Shown here piece by piece: positions 1 through 5,161 of a DNA stretch of 5,453 nt. The position numbers were made by a program, and so were the translations under genes. Within the stretch, counting starts at the first letter, position 1. Every line of letters begins with the position of its first letter. The notes beneath the pieces are model-generated. The model was not told where the DNA came from. It saw only the letters and a program-made list of their open reading frames with translations, and ran no database searches. The DNA is from Ktedonobacterales bacterium (GTDB lineage: Bacteria; Chloroflexota; Ktedonobacteria; Ktedonobacterales; JADMIN01), in contig JADMIN010000228.1 in the NCBI GenBank assembly GCA_015478575.1, positions 1 through 5,453 on the forward strand, given 5' to 3'.

Positions 1-71
1 CGTGGGCACGCCCAGACGTGGGCACGCCCAGACGTGGGCACGCCCAGACGTGGGCACGCCCAGACGTGGGC
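1..71. repeat. 16-bp tandem repeat, about 4.4 copies, open at left edge
   Basis: The unit CGTGGGCACGCCCAGA is repeated four times without a mismatch (1-16, 17-32, 33-48, 49-64) and followed by a partial copy (65-71). Each unit contains the perfect inverted repeat TGGGC-AC-GCCCA, so every copy could form a 5-bp hairpin or a dyad site. The unit length is not a multiple of three, and I see no gene through it. It begins at the first base of the window, so the true array may be longer. Its role is unknown: it could be a replication-slippage minisatellite, an array of protein-binding sites upstream of the transporter promoter, or the tail of the preceding gene's terminator region. Confidence 0.93.
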
Positions 72-110
72 GTGGTGGCACCTCGATGGCGGATTTCATG
101 TGGCGTGCGC

Positions 111-138
111 TTGACAGTGGCTGGTATAACTGTACTGC
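111..138 (+). promoter_or_regulatory. Candidate promoter/operator of the transporter operon
   Basis: A perfect TTGACA lies at 111-116. An extended -10-like TGGTATAAC lies at 122-130, and TACTGC at 133-138 is 16 bp from the TTGACA. TTGACA and TATAAC are only 8 bp apart, so they cannot serve together as a standard sigma-70 pair: either TATAAC acts as an extended -10 alone, or TTGACA pairs with the weak TACTGC. The core GTATAACTGTAC (124-135... within 122-136) is partly self-complementary (GTAnA--TnTAC), which would also fit an operator of a GntR-like repressor. Position about 110 bp upstream of the first gene is suitable. The exact start point is not determinable by eye. Confidence 0.4.
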
Positions 139-182
139 CGCGTCTGGCCAGGCAGACATCGCACTAGAGATTCTGTCCGGTG

Positions 183-205
183 GGTATCCGCCACGGGTAG
201 ATACC
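183..205 (+). other. Small inverted repeat in the 5' leader
   Basis: GGTATC (183-188) and GATACC (200-205) form a perfect 6-bp inverted repeat with an 11-base loop, ending 34 bases before the ATPase start codon. The right arm, extended to ATACCAG (201-207), is also the exact complement of CTGGTAT (121-127) in the candidate promoter. It may be a leader hairpin or a pair of operator half-sites. Chance is possible given the short arms. Confidence 0.3.
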
Positions 206-239
206 AGAAGTAGCACACGAGAAACGTGAGGGGGACGCG

Positions 240-1217
240 ATGGCGAGAATCGAGTTCGTGGAGGTCAGCAAGACCTTCCCCGGCGCGAATCTGCCCGCCG
301 TGGACCGCGTCAGCTTCACGGCGCTTGAGGGCGCTATCTGCATGCTGCTGGGCACCTCCGGCTCCGGCAAAACCACCCTGCTGCGCATGGTGAACCGCTT
401 GGCTGATCCGACCGCGGGTCAGATCATCATTGATGGCACGGCGACCACCGAGCGCGACGCCATCGCCCTGCGCCGGAGCATTGGCTACGCCATCCAGCAG
501 GTCGGCCTCTTCCCGCACCTGACCATCGCCGATAATGTGCGCGTCGTGCCCTCGATTCTGGGCAAGTCGGCTGGCGAGACCGCTGGGCGTGTGGATGAGT
601 TGCTGATCCTTGTGGGGCTGGACCCAGAAGAGTATCGCGGGCGCTATCCTCGCCAGCTCAGCGGTGGCCAGCAGCAGCGCGTTGGCCTGGCGCGGGCGCT
701 GGCCGCGGACCCAGCCATCCTGCTGATGGATGAGCCGTTCGGCGCGCTGGACGCCATCACTCGTGAGCGCTTGCAGGGTGAGTTGGTCAACATTCAGCGG
801 CGGCTGCGCAAGACGATCCTCTTTGTCACGCACGATGTCGAGGAGGCGTTTCGCCTGGGCGACCAGATTGTCGTGCTGAACGAGGGGCGCCTGATGCAGG
901 TGGGCACGCCCGTTGACCTGCTCGCCACGCCCGCCAATGACTTCGTGCGCCGACTCGTGGGCGCGGATAATGTGCTGCGCCAGCTCCAATATCTGCCGGT
1001 CACGCTGGCGCTGGAGCCGGTCACTGGCGATATGTCGAGCGCGCGGCGCATTCCCGCTGACGCGACGCTGTTGCACGCCCTGCTTGAGATGATCTCGACT
1101 GGCGTGAGCGAGCTGCTGGTGGAGGAAGACGGCAAAGTGCCGCAACGCATCACCCTGGGCACCATCTATGGCGGCTTGCAATCCGGGCGCCGGACCAATG
1201 CCGCGACCGCTCACTAG
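240..1217 (+). CDS. ABC transporter ATP-binding protein, quaternary amine (glycine betaine/choline-type) uptake
   Basis: This is the energising subunit of an importer for quaternary ammonium compounds, closest in type to OpuCA, OsmV and YehX. It should sit on the cytoplasmic face and hydrolyse ATP. The 325-residue product shows all nucleotide-binding motifs: Walker A GTSGSGKTT (residues 38-46), Q-loop at Q86/Q87 before VGLFPHLTI, signature LSGGQQQR (140-147), Walker B AILLMDEPF (159-167, catalytic E165), D-loop ALD (169-171) and switch histidine H198. FPHLT and the DEPFGALDAITR stretch are typical of this family. The start at 240 follows GAGGGGG (228-234) at 5 bases. After about residue 245 the tail has room for only one CBS-like unit (roughly 262-313), whereas OpuCA usually carries two in tandem. 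Permease 1 begins 49 bp downstream, so the genes are likely cotranscribed. The substrate is inferred from the operon and is not fixed by this subunit. Confidence 0.95.
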   Translation: MARIEFVEVSKTFPGANLPAVDRVSFTALEGAICMLLGTSGSGKTTLLRMVNRLADPTAGQIIIDGTATTERDAIALRRSIGYAIQQVGLFPHLTIADNVRVVPSILGKSAGETAGRVDELLILVGLDPEEYRGRYPRQLSGGQQQRVGLARALAADPAILLMDEPFGALDAITRERLQGELVNIQRRLRKTILFVTHDVEEAFRLGDQIVVLNEGRLMQVGTPVDLLATPANDFVRRLVGADNVLRQLQYLPVTLALEPVTGDMSSARRIPADATLLHALLEMISTGVSELLVEEDGKVPQRITLGTIYGGLQSGRRTNAATAH

Positions 1218-1250
1218 AGATCACCGGTCTGCTGGCGTGCCAGCGGGCCG

Positions 1251-1259
1251 AGGGAGAAG
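1251..1259 (+). promoter_or_regulatory. Ribosome binding site that fixes the permease 1 start
   Basis: AGGGAGAAG ends 7 bases before the ATG at 1267. The in-frame upstream ATG at 1168 overlaps the ATPase gene and would add 33 residues rich in R, P and G that are unlike a permease N-terminus, so 1267 is preferred. Confidence 0.75.
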
Positions 1260-1266
1260 CCCGGCT

Positions 1267-1926
1267 ATGAGTTACATCTTTGACGGCGCCAACTGGGATC
1301 TTACCGATCCTGGCAGTATTCCTCATCTGCTCTTCGCGCATCTCGATATCACGATCATTAGCATGGCCATCGCCCTGTTGATCGCCTTTCCCATTGGCCT
1401 GCTGGTGGCGCGCTATAAGCGCCTCTACATCCCCGTCCTGAGCACGGCGGGCATTCTCTATACCATCCCCAGCCTCGCCGCTCTGGCGTTTCTGGTCCCC
1501 TTCACCAAGCTCACGCAGGCCACCATCATCATTCCGCTCGTGGCCTATGCCCAGGTCGTGCTGATCCGCAATATCGTGGCGGCGATCCGCGCGGTGGACC
1601 CCGCGCTGGTCGAGGTGGGCCGGGCGATGGGCATGAATACGTGGCAGGTGCAGCGGCGCGTGGTGTTGCCACTGGCGTTGCCGGTGATCATCGCTGGCCT
1701 GCGTGTTACCACGGTCACGACCATCGGCATCGCCACCCTCGCGCCTCTGGTCGGGGTGGATGACTTTGGGACGCTGGTGTTTCAAGGCTTCAATTTCGCG
1801 CGCAGCGACCTCATCGCGGCGGGAACGATCTTGGTGAGCGCGCTCGCCATCAGCGCGGATCTGCTGCTGCTGGGCGCGCAGGCGTTCTTCAGTCGTGGGC
1901 GGCAGATCGCCGCCGTGGCGCGGTGA
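1267..1926 (+). CDS. ABC transporter permease, quaternary amine uptake (first permease)
   Basis: This is one of the two membrane subunits of the importer, of the OpuCB/OpuCD, OsmW/OsmY or YehW/YehY type (BPD_transp_1 fold). The 219-residue product has several hydrophobic segments: about 26-48, 54-79, 84-105 and 136-160, then two more between about 165 and 210. The cytoplasmic EAA loop that docks on the ATPase is clear at about 116-146 (VEVGRAMGMNTWQVQRRVVL, followed by PLALPVIIAGLR). YTIPSLAALAFLVP (65-78) is the usual family motif. The length matches the family, at about 210-230 residues. The short polar N-terminus (MSYIFDGANWDL) resembles that of relatives. It lies 49 bp after the ATPase stop and 66 bp before permease 2, consistent with one transcript. 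The two permeases are homologous but clearly different, so a heterodimeric channel is inferred. Confidence 0.93.
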   Translation: MSYIFDGANWDLTDPGSIPHLLFAHLDITIISMAIALLIAFPIGLLVARYKRLYIPVLSTAGILYTIPSLAALAFLVPFTKLTQATIIIPLVAYAQVVLIRNIVAAIRAVDPALVEVGRAMGMNTWQVQRRVVLPLALPVIIAGLRVTTVTTIGIATLAPLVGVDDFGTLVFQGFNFARSDLIAAGTILVSALAISADLLLLGAQAFFSRGRQIAAVAR

Positions 1927-1973
1927 GCCGCTCGTGGCGGAGAGTGGCTGCCAAAGCCGCGTATGTGGCGACC

Positions 1974-1986
1974 AGGGGAAGCGAGG
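1974..1986 (+). promoter_or_regulatory. Ribosome binding site that fixes the permease 2 start
   Basis: AGGGGAAGCGAGG precedes the ATG at 1993, with its GAGG 6 bases upstream. The in-frame ATG at 1963 has no purine-rich site before it and would add only the ten polar residues MWRPGEARHE, so 1993 is preferred. Confidence 0.7.
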
Positions 1987-1992
1987 CACGAG

Positions 1993-2715
1993 ATGGACAC
2001 ACTGCGGGAGATGCTGCGATTTCTCAGCGATCCTCAGAATACGTTCTGGCAACACACAACTGATACGCTCAAGCTGGCGCTCGTGCCCACGCTGCTGGCG
2101 CTGCTGATCGCGTTGCCGCTGGGGGTGCTGGTGGCCCAGCGGCCATTCGTCGCGTTCTTGGTTGCCAACCTGACGGGGCTTGTGCGGGCCATTCCGACGC
2201 TCGCCGTGCTGGCGGTGATGATCCTCTATTTCAAGCGGATCGGCTTCGCGCCCTCGACGGCGGCCTTGACGGCGCTGGGCGTTCCACCGATTCTGCTCAA
2301 TACGATCGCCGGTCTGCGCGGTGTGGATCCCGCCGCGGTTGATGCCGGGCGTGGCATGGGCATGACCGCGCGGCAGGTGCTGGTACGCATCCAGTTGCCG
2401 TTGGTCCTGCCGGTGATCGCGGCGGGCGTGCGCACCGCGGCGGTGCAGATTATCGCCACCGTGCCCCTCGCCGCGCTCATTGGCGGAGGGGGCTACGGCG
2501 ATTACATCATCGCGGGTATCAACCTGCTGGAGATACCGCAACTGCTGGTGGGAGCGGTTGCCATCGCCTTGCTCGCCATCGTGGCTGAGCTGGCGCTGGC
2601 GGGTGTGCAACGCGCCGTGACGCCGGCCGGTATCCGTGTCGGCGAGGCGCGAGAAATGCTCGCCACGCCCCCCACGCCGCTCGATATCGCGCCGCGCGCG
2701 TCAGCCGCCGCGTAG
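1993..2715 (+). CDS. ABC transporter permease, quaternary amine uptake (second permease)
   Basis: This is the second membrane subunit of the importer, same family as the upstream permease but with a different sequence. The 240-residue product starts MDTLREMLRFLSDPQNTFWQ, close to the FLxDPxNW-type N-terminus I recall in OpuC/Yeh permeases. Hydrophobic segments lie at about 26-48, 52-79, 88-107, 135-160 and 175-215. The EAA loop is at about 117-147 (DAGRGMGMTARQVLVRIQLP, then LVLPVIAAGVR). VRAIPTLAVLAVM (64-76) and LIGGGGYGDYIIAGI (about 163-177) match family motifs. A tail of about 25 residues rich in A, P and T follows the last segment and is longer than usual. The stop codon TAG (2713-2715) lies in the loop of a small hairpin and a local repeat (see separate entries). 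The binding-protein gene follows after 189 bp. Confidence 0.93.
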   Translation: MDTLREMLRFLSDPQNTFWQHTTDTLKLALVPTLLALLIALPLGVLVAQRPFVAFLVANLTGLVRAIPTLAVLAVMILYFKRIGFAPSTAALTALGVPPILLNTIAGLRGVDPAAVDAGRGMGMTARQVLVRIQLPLVLPVIAAGVRTAAVQIIATVPLAALIGGGGYGDYIIAGINLLEIPQLLVGAVAIALLAIVAELALAGVQRAVTPAGIRVGEAREMLATPPTPLDIAPRASAAA

Positions 2716-2739
2716 GGCGGCCTGCCACCGCGTAGGGCG
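2704..2739 (+). repeat. Two-copy 20-bp-period repeat and hairpin over the permease 2 stop codon
   Basis: GCCGCCGCGTAGGGCG (2704-2719) recurs as GCCACCGCGTAGGGCG (2724-2739) with one mismatch, at a 20-bp spacing. The first copy includes the permease stop codon. GCCGCC (2704-2709) and GGCGGC (2716-2721) form a 6-bp stem with the stop in its 6-base loop. No T-tract follows, so a standard intrinsic terminator is unlikely. It may slow or attenuate read-through towards the binding-protein gene, or be a local duplication. Confidence 0.55.
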
Positions 2740-2808
2740 ACCCGGCGGGCGGCAACCGTGCCGCTCGCGCTGCGCGCCCGCTCCCGATCGAACGTGGAGC
2801 GGCCTCTG

Positions 2809-2848
2809 GATAGCCTGTGCCTCGCTGTGGAGGGTGAGGCCGGCTATC
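2809..2848 (+). other. Nested inverted repeat upstream of the binding-protein gene
   Basis: GATAGCC (2809-2815) pairs perfectly with GGCTATC (2842-2848), and inside it GCCTC (2819-2823) pairs with GAGGC (2836-2840). Upstream GGCCTC (2801-2806) can compete for GAGGCC (2836-2841). The structure ends 56 bases before the start codon. It may be an mRNA processing or stabilising hairpin that raises binding-protein output, or a chance fold in GC-rich DNA. I see no convincing -35/-10 pair in the 189-bp gap. Confidence 0.35.
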
Positions 2849-2891
2849 GTTCGGTAGAGATGCTCTCTGCCACAGACGATGTCCGCAAGAT

Positions 2892-2898
2892 GGAGGAG
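2892..2898 (+). promoter_or_regulatory. Strong ribosome binding site of the binding-protein gene
   Basis: GGAGGAG ends 6 bases before the ATG at 2905 and is the strongest Shine-Dalgarno site in the window. It decides the start: in-frame GTG 2758 and ATG 2890 have no such site and would bury the signal peptide. Confidence 0.8.
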
Positions 2899-2904
2899 TT
2901 TTTC

Positions 2905-3834
2905 ATGACCCAACCGCGTCGTTTCTCACGTGGCCTCTTGGCGTTTGGCTTCCTGGCGATACTTGCCGGAGTAGTGCTGGCTGGCTGCGGCGCGAGCAGC
3001 ACTGGTGGCGCTGGCGCCGGTGTCAATGTCACGGTCGGCAGCAAGAATGACCCTGATGGCCAACTGCTGGCGGAGATGTACTCGTTGCTGCTTAAGGCCC
3101 AGGGCTACAACGTCACGACCAAACTGATGCTGGGCCAGACGCCGGTACTCGACGCCGCCATCAAGAGCGGCACGATTGACATCTATCCAGAGTTCACGGG
3201 CACGGGCATCGGGGTGTATAAGCTGCCCTCGACGCAGAATCCGCAGCAGGCGTATAGCGAAGTGAAGACGTATTATGAGCAGAACTTCCAGATCACGTGG
3301 CTGGCGCCTGCTTATGGTCTGAACGACAGCTATGGCCTCTGCACCTCGCAAGCGAAGGCGCAGCAACTGAACCTGAAGAGCATTGACGATCTGGTGGCGC
3401 AGGCGTCGAACCTCACCTTGAGTGGCCAGCAGGACTTTACTGACGCGCAGAAGGGCGTCTTCCCGCCGGTCCAGCAGGCGTATAACCTGCAATTCAAGAA
3501 GGTGGTGAACGTTTCTGAGTCACTGGGCTTCGCGGCGGTGACGAGCGGCCAGGTGGATATCAACGAGTGCTACACCACCGACCCGGCCATCGTGACCAAC
3601 AACTTCGTGCTGCTGACGGATACGAAGGGTGCCTTCCCGATCTATAACCCCGCGCCCATCGTGCGTGACGCTTTGCTCACCAAATCCCCCGCGGTGAAGA
3701 CCACGCTGGAGACGCTGGAGACGCACCTGACGACGGAGAAGATCACGCAGCTCATCAAGCAGGTGAGCATTGATAAGAAATCGGTCCCCAGCGTGGCGGA
3801 GGCGTTCCTCAAGTCTGAGAAGCTGCTCTCCTAA
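2905..3834 (+). CDS. Lipoprotein substrate-binding protein of quaternary amine ABC importer (OpuCC/OsmX-like)
   Basis: This is the extracytoplasmic receptor that captures the solute and hands it to the two permeases. The 309-residue product has a lipoprotein signal: basic RRFSR (5-9), hydrophobic 11-26 and lipobox VLAGC with lipidated Cys28, then a G/A/S linker. The mature part matches the OpuAC-type family: VTVGSKNDPDGQLLAEMY (42-59), SGTIDIYPEFTGTG (88-101), LAPAYGLNDSYGL (133-145), SGQVDINECYTTD (214-226) and AFPIYNPAPIVR (243-254). In OpuCC/OpuBC an aromatic cage of tyrosines holds the quaternary amine. Y94/F97, Y137/Y143, Y223 and Y247 lie in the matching motifs, so a trimethylammonium ligand is likely, but the exact compound is not. 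SKNFTEQ, usual near the N-terminus, is here SKNDPDGQ. Two mature cysteines besides Cys28 (C146, C222) are present and might form a disulfide. The start follows GGAGGAG at 6 bases. Confidence 0.94.
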   Translation: MTQPRRFSRGLLAFGFLAILAGVVLAGCGASSTGGAGAGVNVTVGSKNDPDGQLLAEMYSLLLKAQGYNVTTKLMLGQTPVLDAAIKSGTIDIYPEFTGTGIGVYKLPSTQNPQQAYSEVKTYYEQNFQITWLAPAYGLNDSYGLCTSQAKAQQLNLKSIDDLVAQASNLTLSGQQDFTDAQKGVFPPVQQAYNLQFKKVVNVSESLGFAAVTSGQVDINECYTTDPAIVTNNFVLLTDTKGAFPIYNPAPIVRDALLTKSPAVKTTLETLETHLTTEKITQLIKQVSIDKKSVPSVAEAFLKSEKLLS

Positions 3835-3845
3835 CGGGAGGACTT

Positions 3846-3868
3846 CGCTCGCCGACGCTCGCCGACGC
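3846..3868. repeat. Short tandem repeat, 10-bp unit, two copies
   Basis: CGCTCGCCGA occurs at 3846-3855 and 3856-3865, followed by CGC. The preceding GGGAGGACTTCG (3836-3847) is also echoed by GGGAGGGCGACTTCG (3883-3897), which runs into the long hairpin. This suggests local duplication in the gap after the binding-protein gene. No function is evident. Confidence 0.6.
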
Positions 3869-3895
3869 AGGGGAGCGGAGCGGGGAGGGCGACTT

Positions 3896-3934
3896 CGGGC
3901 CGGCTCTCTGGCAGCGCGCCAGGGGGTCGGCCCG
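3896..3934 (+). terminator. Long hairpin (17-bp stem, 5-base loop), possible operon terminator
   Basis: Bases 3896-3912 pair without gaps with 3918-3934: 14 Watson-Crick pairs plus three G-U pairs (3903/3927, 3905/3925, 3907/3923), around the loop AGCGC (3913-3917). It lies 61 bases after the binding-protein stop codon, where a transcript end is expected. No T-tract follows (GCTGCGTTGG comes next), so classical intrinsic termination is uncertain. An alternative 6-bp stem GCCCGC (3930-3935)/GCGGGC (3943-3948) overlaps the distal arm. Other readings are a REP-like element, an mRNA 3'-end stabiliser or a small structured RNA. The stem itself is certain; its role is inferred. Confidence 0.55.
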
Positions 3935-4051
3935 CTGCGTTGGCGGGCGCGGCGATGGAATCGTGGCACCGCATCTGCGAGCATGGTGAGCGGTATCCCT
4001 GTCACGCGACGAAGATGTCTCTCTGAAAAGTGATGAGGTGAGGAATCTCTT

Positions 4052-5080
4052 ATGACGAAAACGAAACGGCCCGAAGTCGTCGTCATCACTGGCGCCTCTG
4101 GAGGTCTGGGCCGAGCCATCGTGCATCGCTTCGCGCGAGATGGCGCGCATATTGGCCTGATTGCCCGCGGCGAGGATGGGCTGGCGGGTGCGCAACACGA
4201 CGTCGAGCATCTGGGCGGCCAGGCTCTCGCGCTGCCAACGGATGTCGCGGATGCCAAGGCGGTTGAGGCGGCGGCGGCGAAGACCGAGCAGACGTTTGGC
4301 CCGATTGACATCTGGATCAACGATGCGATGGTCACGGTCTTCGCACCCTTCACCGAGATCACGGCGGAGGAGTTCAAGCGTGCCACGGAGGTGACGTATC
4401 TGGGCCAGGTCTACGGCGTTATGTCCGCGCTCAAGCGCATGATTCCACGCGACCGCGGCACTATCGTCAACGTCGGCTCGGCGCTGGCCTATCGGGGCAT
4501 TCCGCTGCAATCGGCTTACTGCGGGGCGAAGCACGCCATCCAGGGCTTCACGGAATCGGTGCGCACGGAGCTGCTGCATAACAAGAGCAAGGTCTGGATC
4601 TCGATGGTGCAGATGCCCGCGATGAACACGCCACAGTTCGGGTGGGGCATGAGTAAGATGCCCAACAAAGCCCAGCCAGTGCCACCGATCTATCAGCCCG
4701 AGGTGGCCGCGGATGCCGTCTACTATGCGGCGCATCATCGCCGCCGCCAGATCTACGTCGGCATGTCCACGGTGGTGGTCATCCAACTCAACAAACTCTT
4801 TCCCTGGTTTGGGGATCTCTATCTCGCCCGAACGGGCTTCCAGTCACAGCAAACGCACCAGCCACGCCCAGCGGATCAGCCGGCCAACCTCTGGCATCCG
4901 GCGGATGGCAAAGGCGGCGGTGACTGGGGCGCGCACGGCAACTTCGACGCCACCGCGCATACGCGCAGCGTGGAGACCTGGCTTGCCGAGCGTAGTCCAT
5001 GGATCATGGTGGCGGGAGGGGCGGCGATGGCCGGGGGCGCGGCGCTGGCGGGCCTCGCCGCGCGGCGTCGGGACGGCTGA
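4052..5080 (+). CDS. SDR family oxidoreductase with C-terminal membrane-anchor extension
   Basis: This is a short-chain dehydrogenase/reductase, an NAD(P)-dependent enzyme acting on alcohol or carbonyl groups; the substrate is unknown. The 342-residue product has the Rossmann motif TGASGGLG (13-20), R39 after the second strand (favouring NADP(H)), D64 in PTDVAD, and the catalytic Ser143, Tyr156 and Lys160 (YCGAK, 156-160). The usual NNAG is NDAM (90-93), and the usual VNxxG asparagine is Thr115 in VTYLG. The latter, and the NNAM form of the former, are what I recall from one SDR subgroup with long tails. The core ends near residue 250; the tail contains NLWHPADG and GAHGNFDA, then a small-residue hydrophobic segment (about 317-337) ending in RRRDG, which looks like a C-terminal membrane anchor. 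The start follows GAGGTGAGGA (4035-4044) with AGG 8 bases from the ATG. It is separated from the transporter by 217 bp and a long hairpin, so it is probably a separate unit. Confidence 0.92.
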   Translation: MTKTKRPEVVVITGASGGLGRAIVHRFARDGAHIGLIARGEDGLAGAQHDVEHLGGQALALPTDVADAKAVEAAAAKTEQTFGPIDIWINDAMVTVFAPFTEITAEEFKRATEVTYLGQVYGVMSALKRMIPRDRGTIVNVGSALAYRGIPLQSAYCGAKHAIQGFTESVRTELLHNKSKVWISMVQMPAMNTPQFGWGMSKMPNKAQPVPPIYQPEVAADAVYYAAHHRRRQIYVGMSTVVVIQLNKLFPWFGDLYLARTGFQSQQTHQPRPADQPANLWHPADGKGGGDWGAHGNFDATAHTRSVETWLAERSPWIMVAGGAAMAGGAALAGLAARRRDG

Positions 5081-5108
5081 CCTGTCCCGCCCGCCGCCCG
5101 GCGCCTCT

Positions 5109-5134
5109 CCCCTTTCCCTCGGCAAGGGAAGGGG
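5109..5134. terminator. Pyrimidine/purine inverted repeat after the SDR gene
   Basis: CCCCTT-T-CCCT (5109-5119) pairs with AGGGAAGGGG (5125-5134) around the loop CGGCA, giving 10 base pairs with one bulged T. Beyond it, CCTCTCC-like and GGAGAGAGG-like tracts on the two sides allow weaker further pairing. It starts 29 bases after the SDR stop codon and has no T-tract. It may be a weak terminator or a dispersed intergenic palindrome. I recall similar CCCTCTCCC/GGGAGAGGG elements from Chloroflexota intergenic DNA but cannot verify this here. Confidence 0.5.
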
Positions 5135-5147
5135 CAGGAGAGAGGGA

Positions 5148-5152
5148 GGAGG
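5148..5152 (+). promoter_or_regulatory. Ribosome binding site of the right-edge gene
   Basis: GGAGG ends 9 bases before the ATG at 5162. The next in-frame ATG at 5180 lacks such a site, so 5162 is preferred. The site overlaps the purine arm downstream of the inverted repeat, so folding there could mask it. Confidence 0.6.
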
Positions 5153-5161
5153 CCAAATTCG

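Noticed and set aside
1..71. CRISPR array
   Set aside because: The units are 16 bp and directly adjacent with no spacers, and no cas genes are in view.
2..229. Open frame through the left tandem repeat
   Set aside because: It reads an out-of-frame 16-bp repeat (GTPRRGHAQTW-like), crosses the promoter region and has no ribosome binding site.
900..911. GTGGGCACGCCC identical to part of the left tandem repeat
   Set aside because: It encodes V-G-T-P in the conserved Q-x-G-T-P motif of the ATPase, so the coding constraint explains it; there is no tandem copy here.
96..2610. Two long open frames on the - strand (96-1214 and 1150-2610)
   Set aside because: They are antisense to the ATPase and permeases, have R/H/Q-rich composition without recognisable motifs, and arise from high-GC codon bias. 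The + strand proteins have complete family motifs.
2758..2904. 49-residue N-terminal extension of the binding protein from GTG 2758
   Set aside because: There is no ribosome binding site, and the extension would place the signal peptide and lipobox internally. ATG 2905 has GGAGGAG at 6 bases.
3835..4051. tRNA or riboswitch in the gap before the SDR
   Set aside because: I found no cloverleaf pattern and no recognisable aptamer consensus; the only strong structure is the long hairpin.
3520..4786. Long - strand open frames over the end of the binding protein and the SDR (3520-4386, 3809-4786)
   Set aside because: They cross two well-supported + strand genes and a hairpin gap, with arginine-rich, motif-free products.
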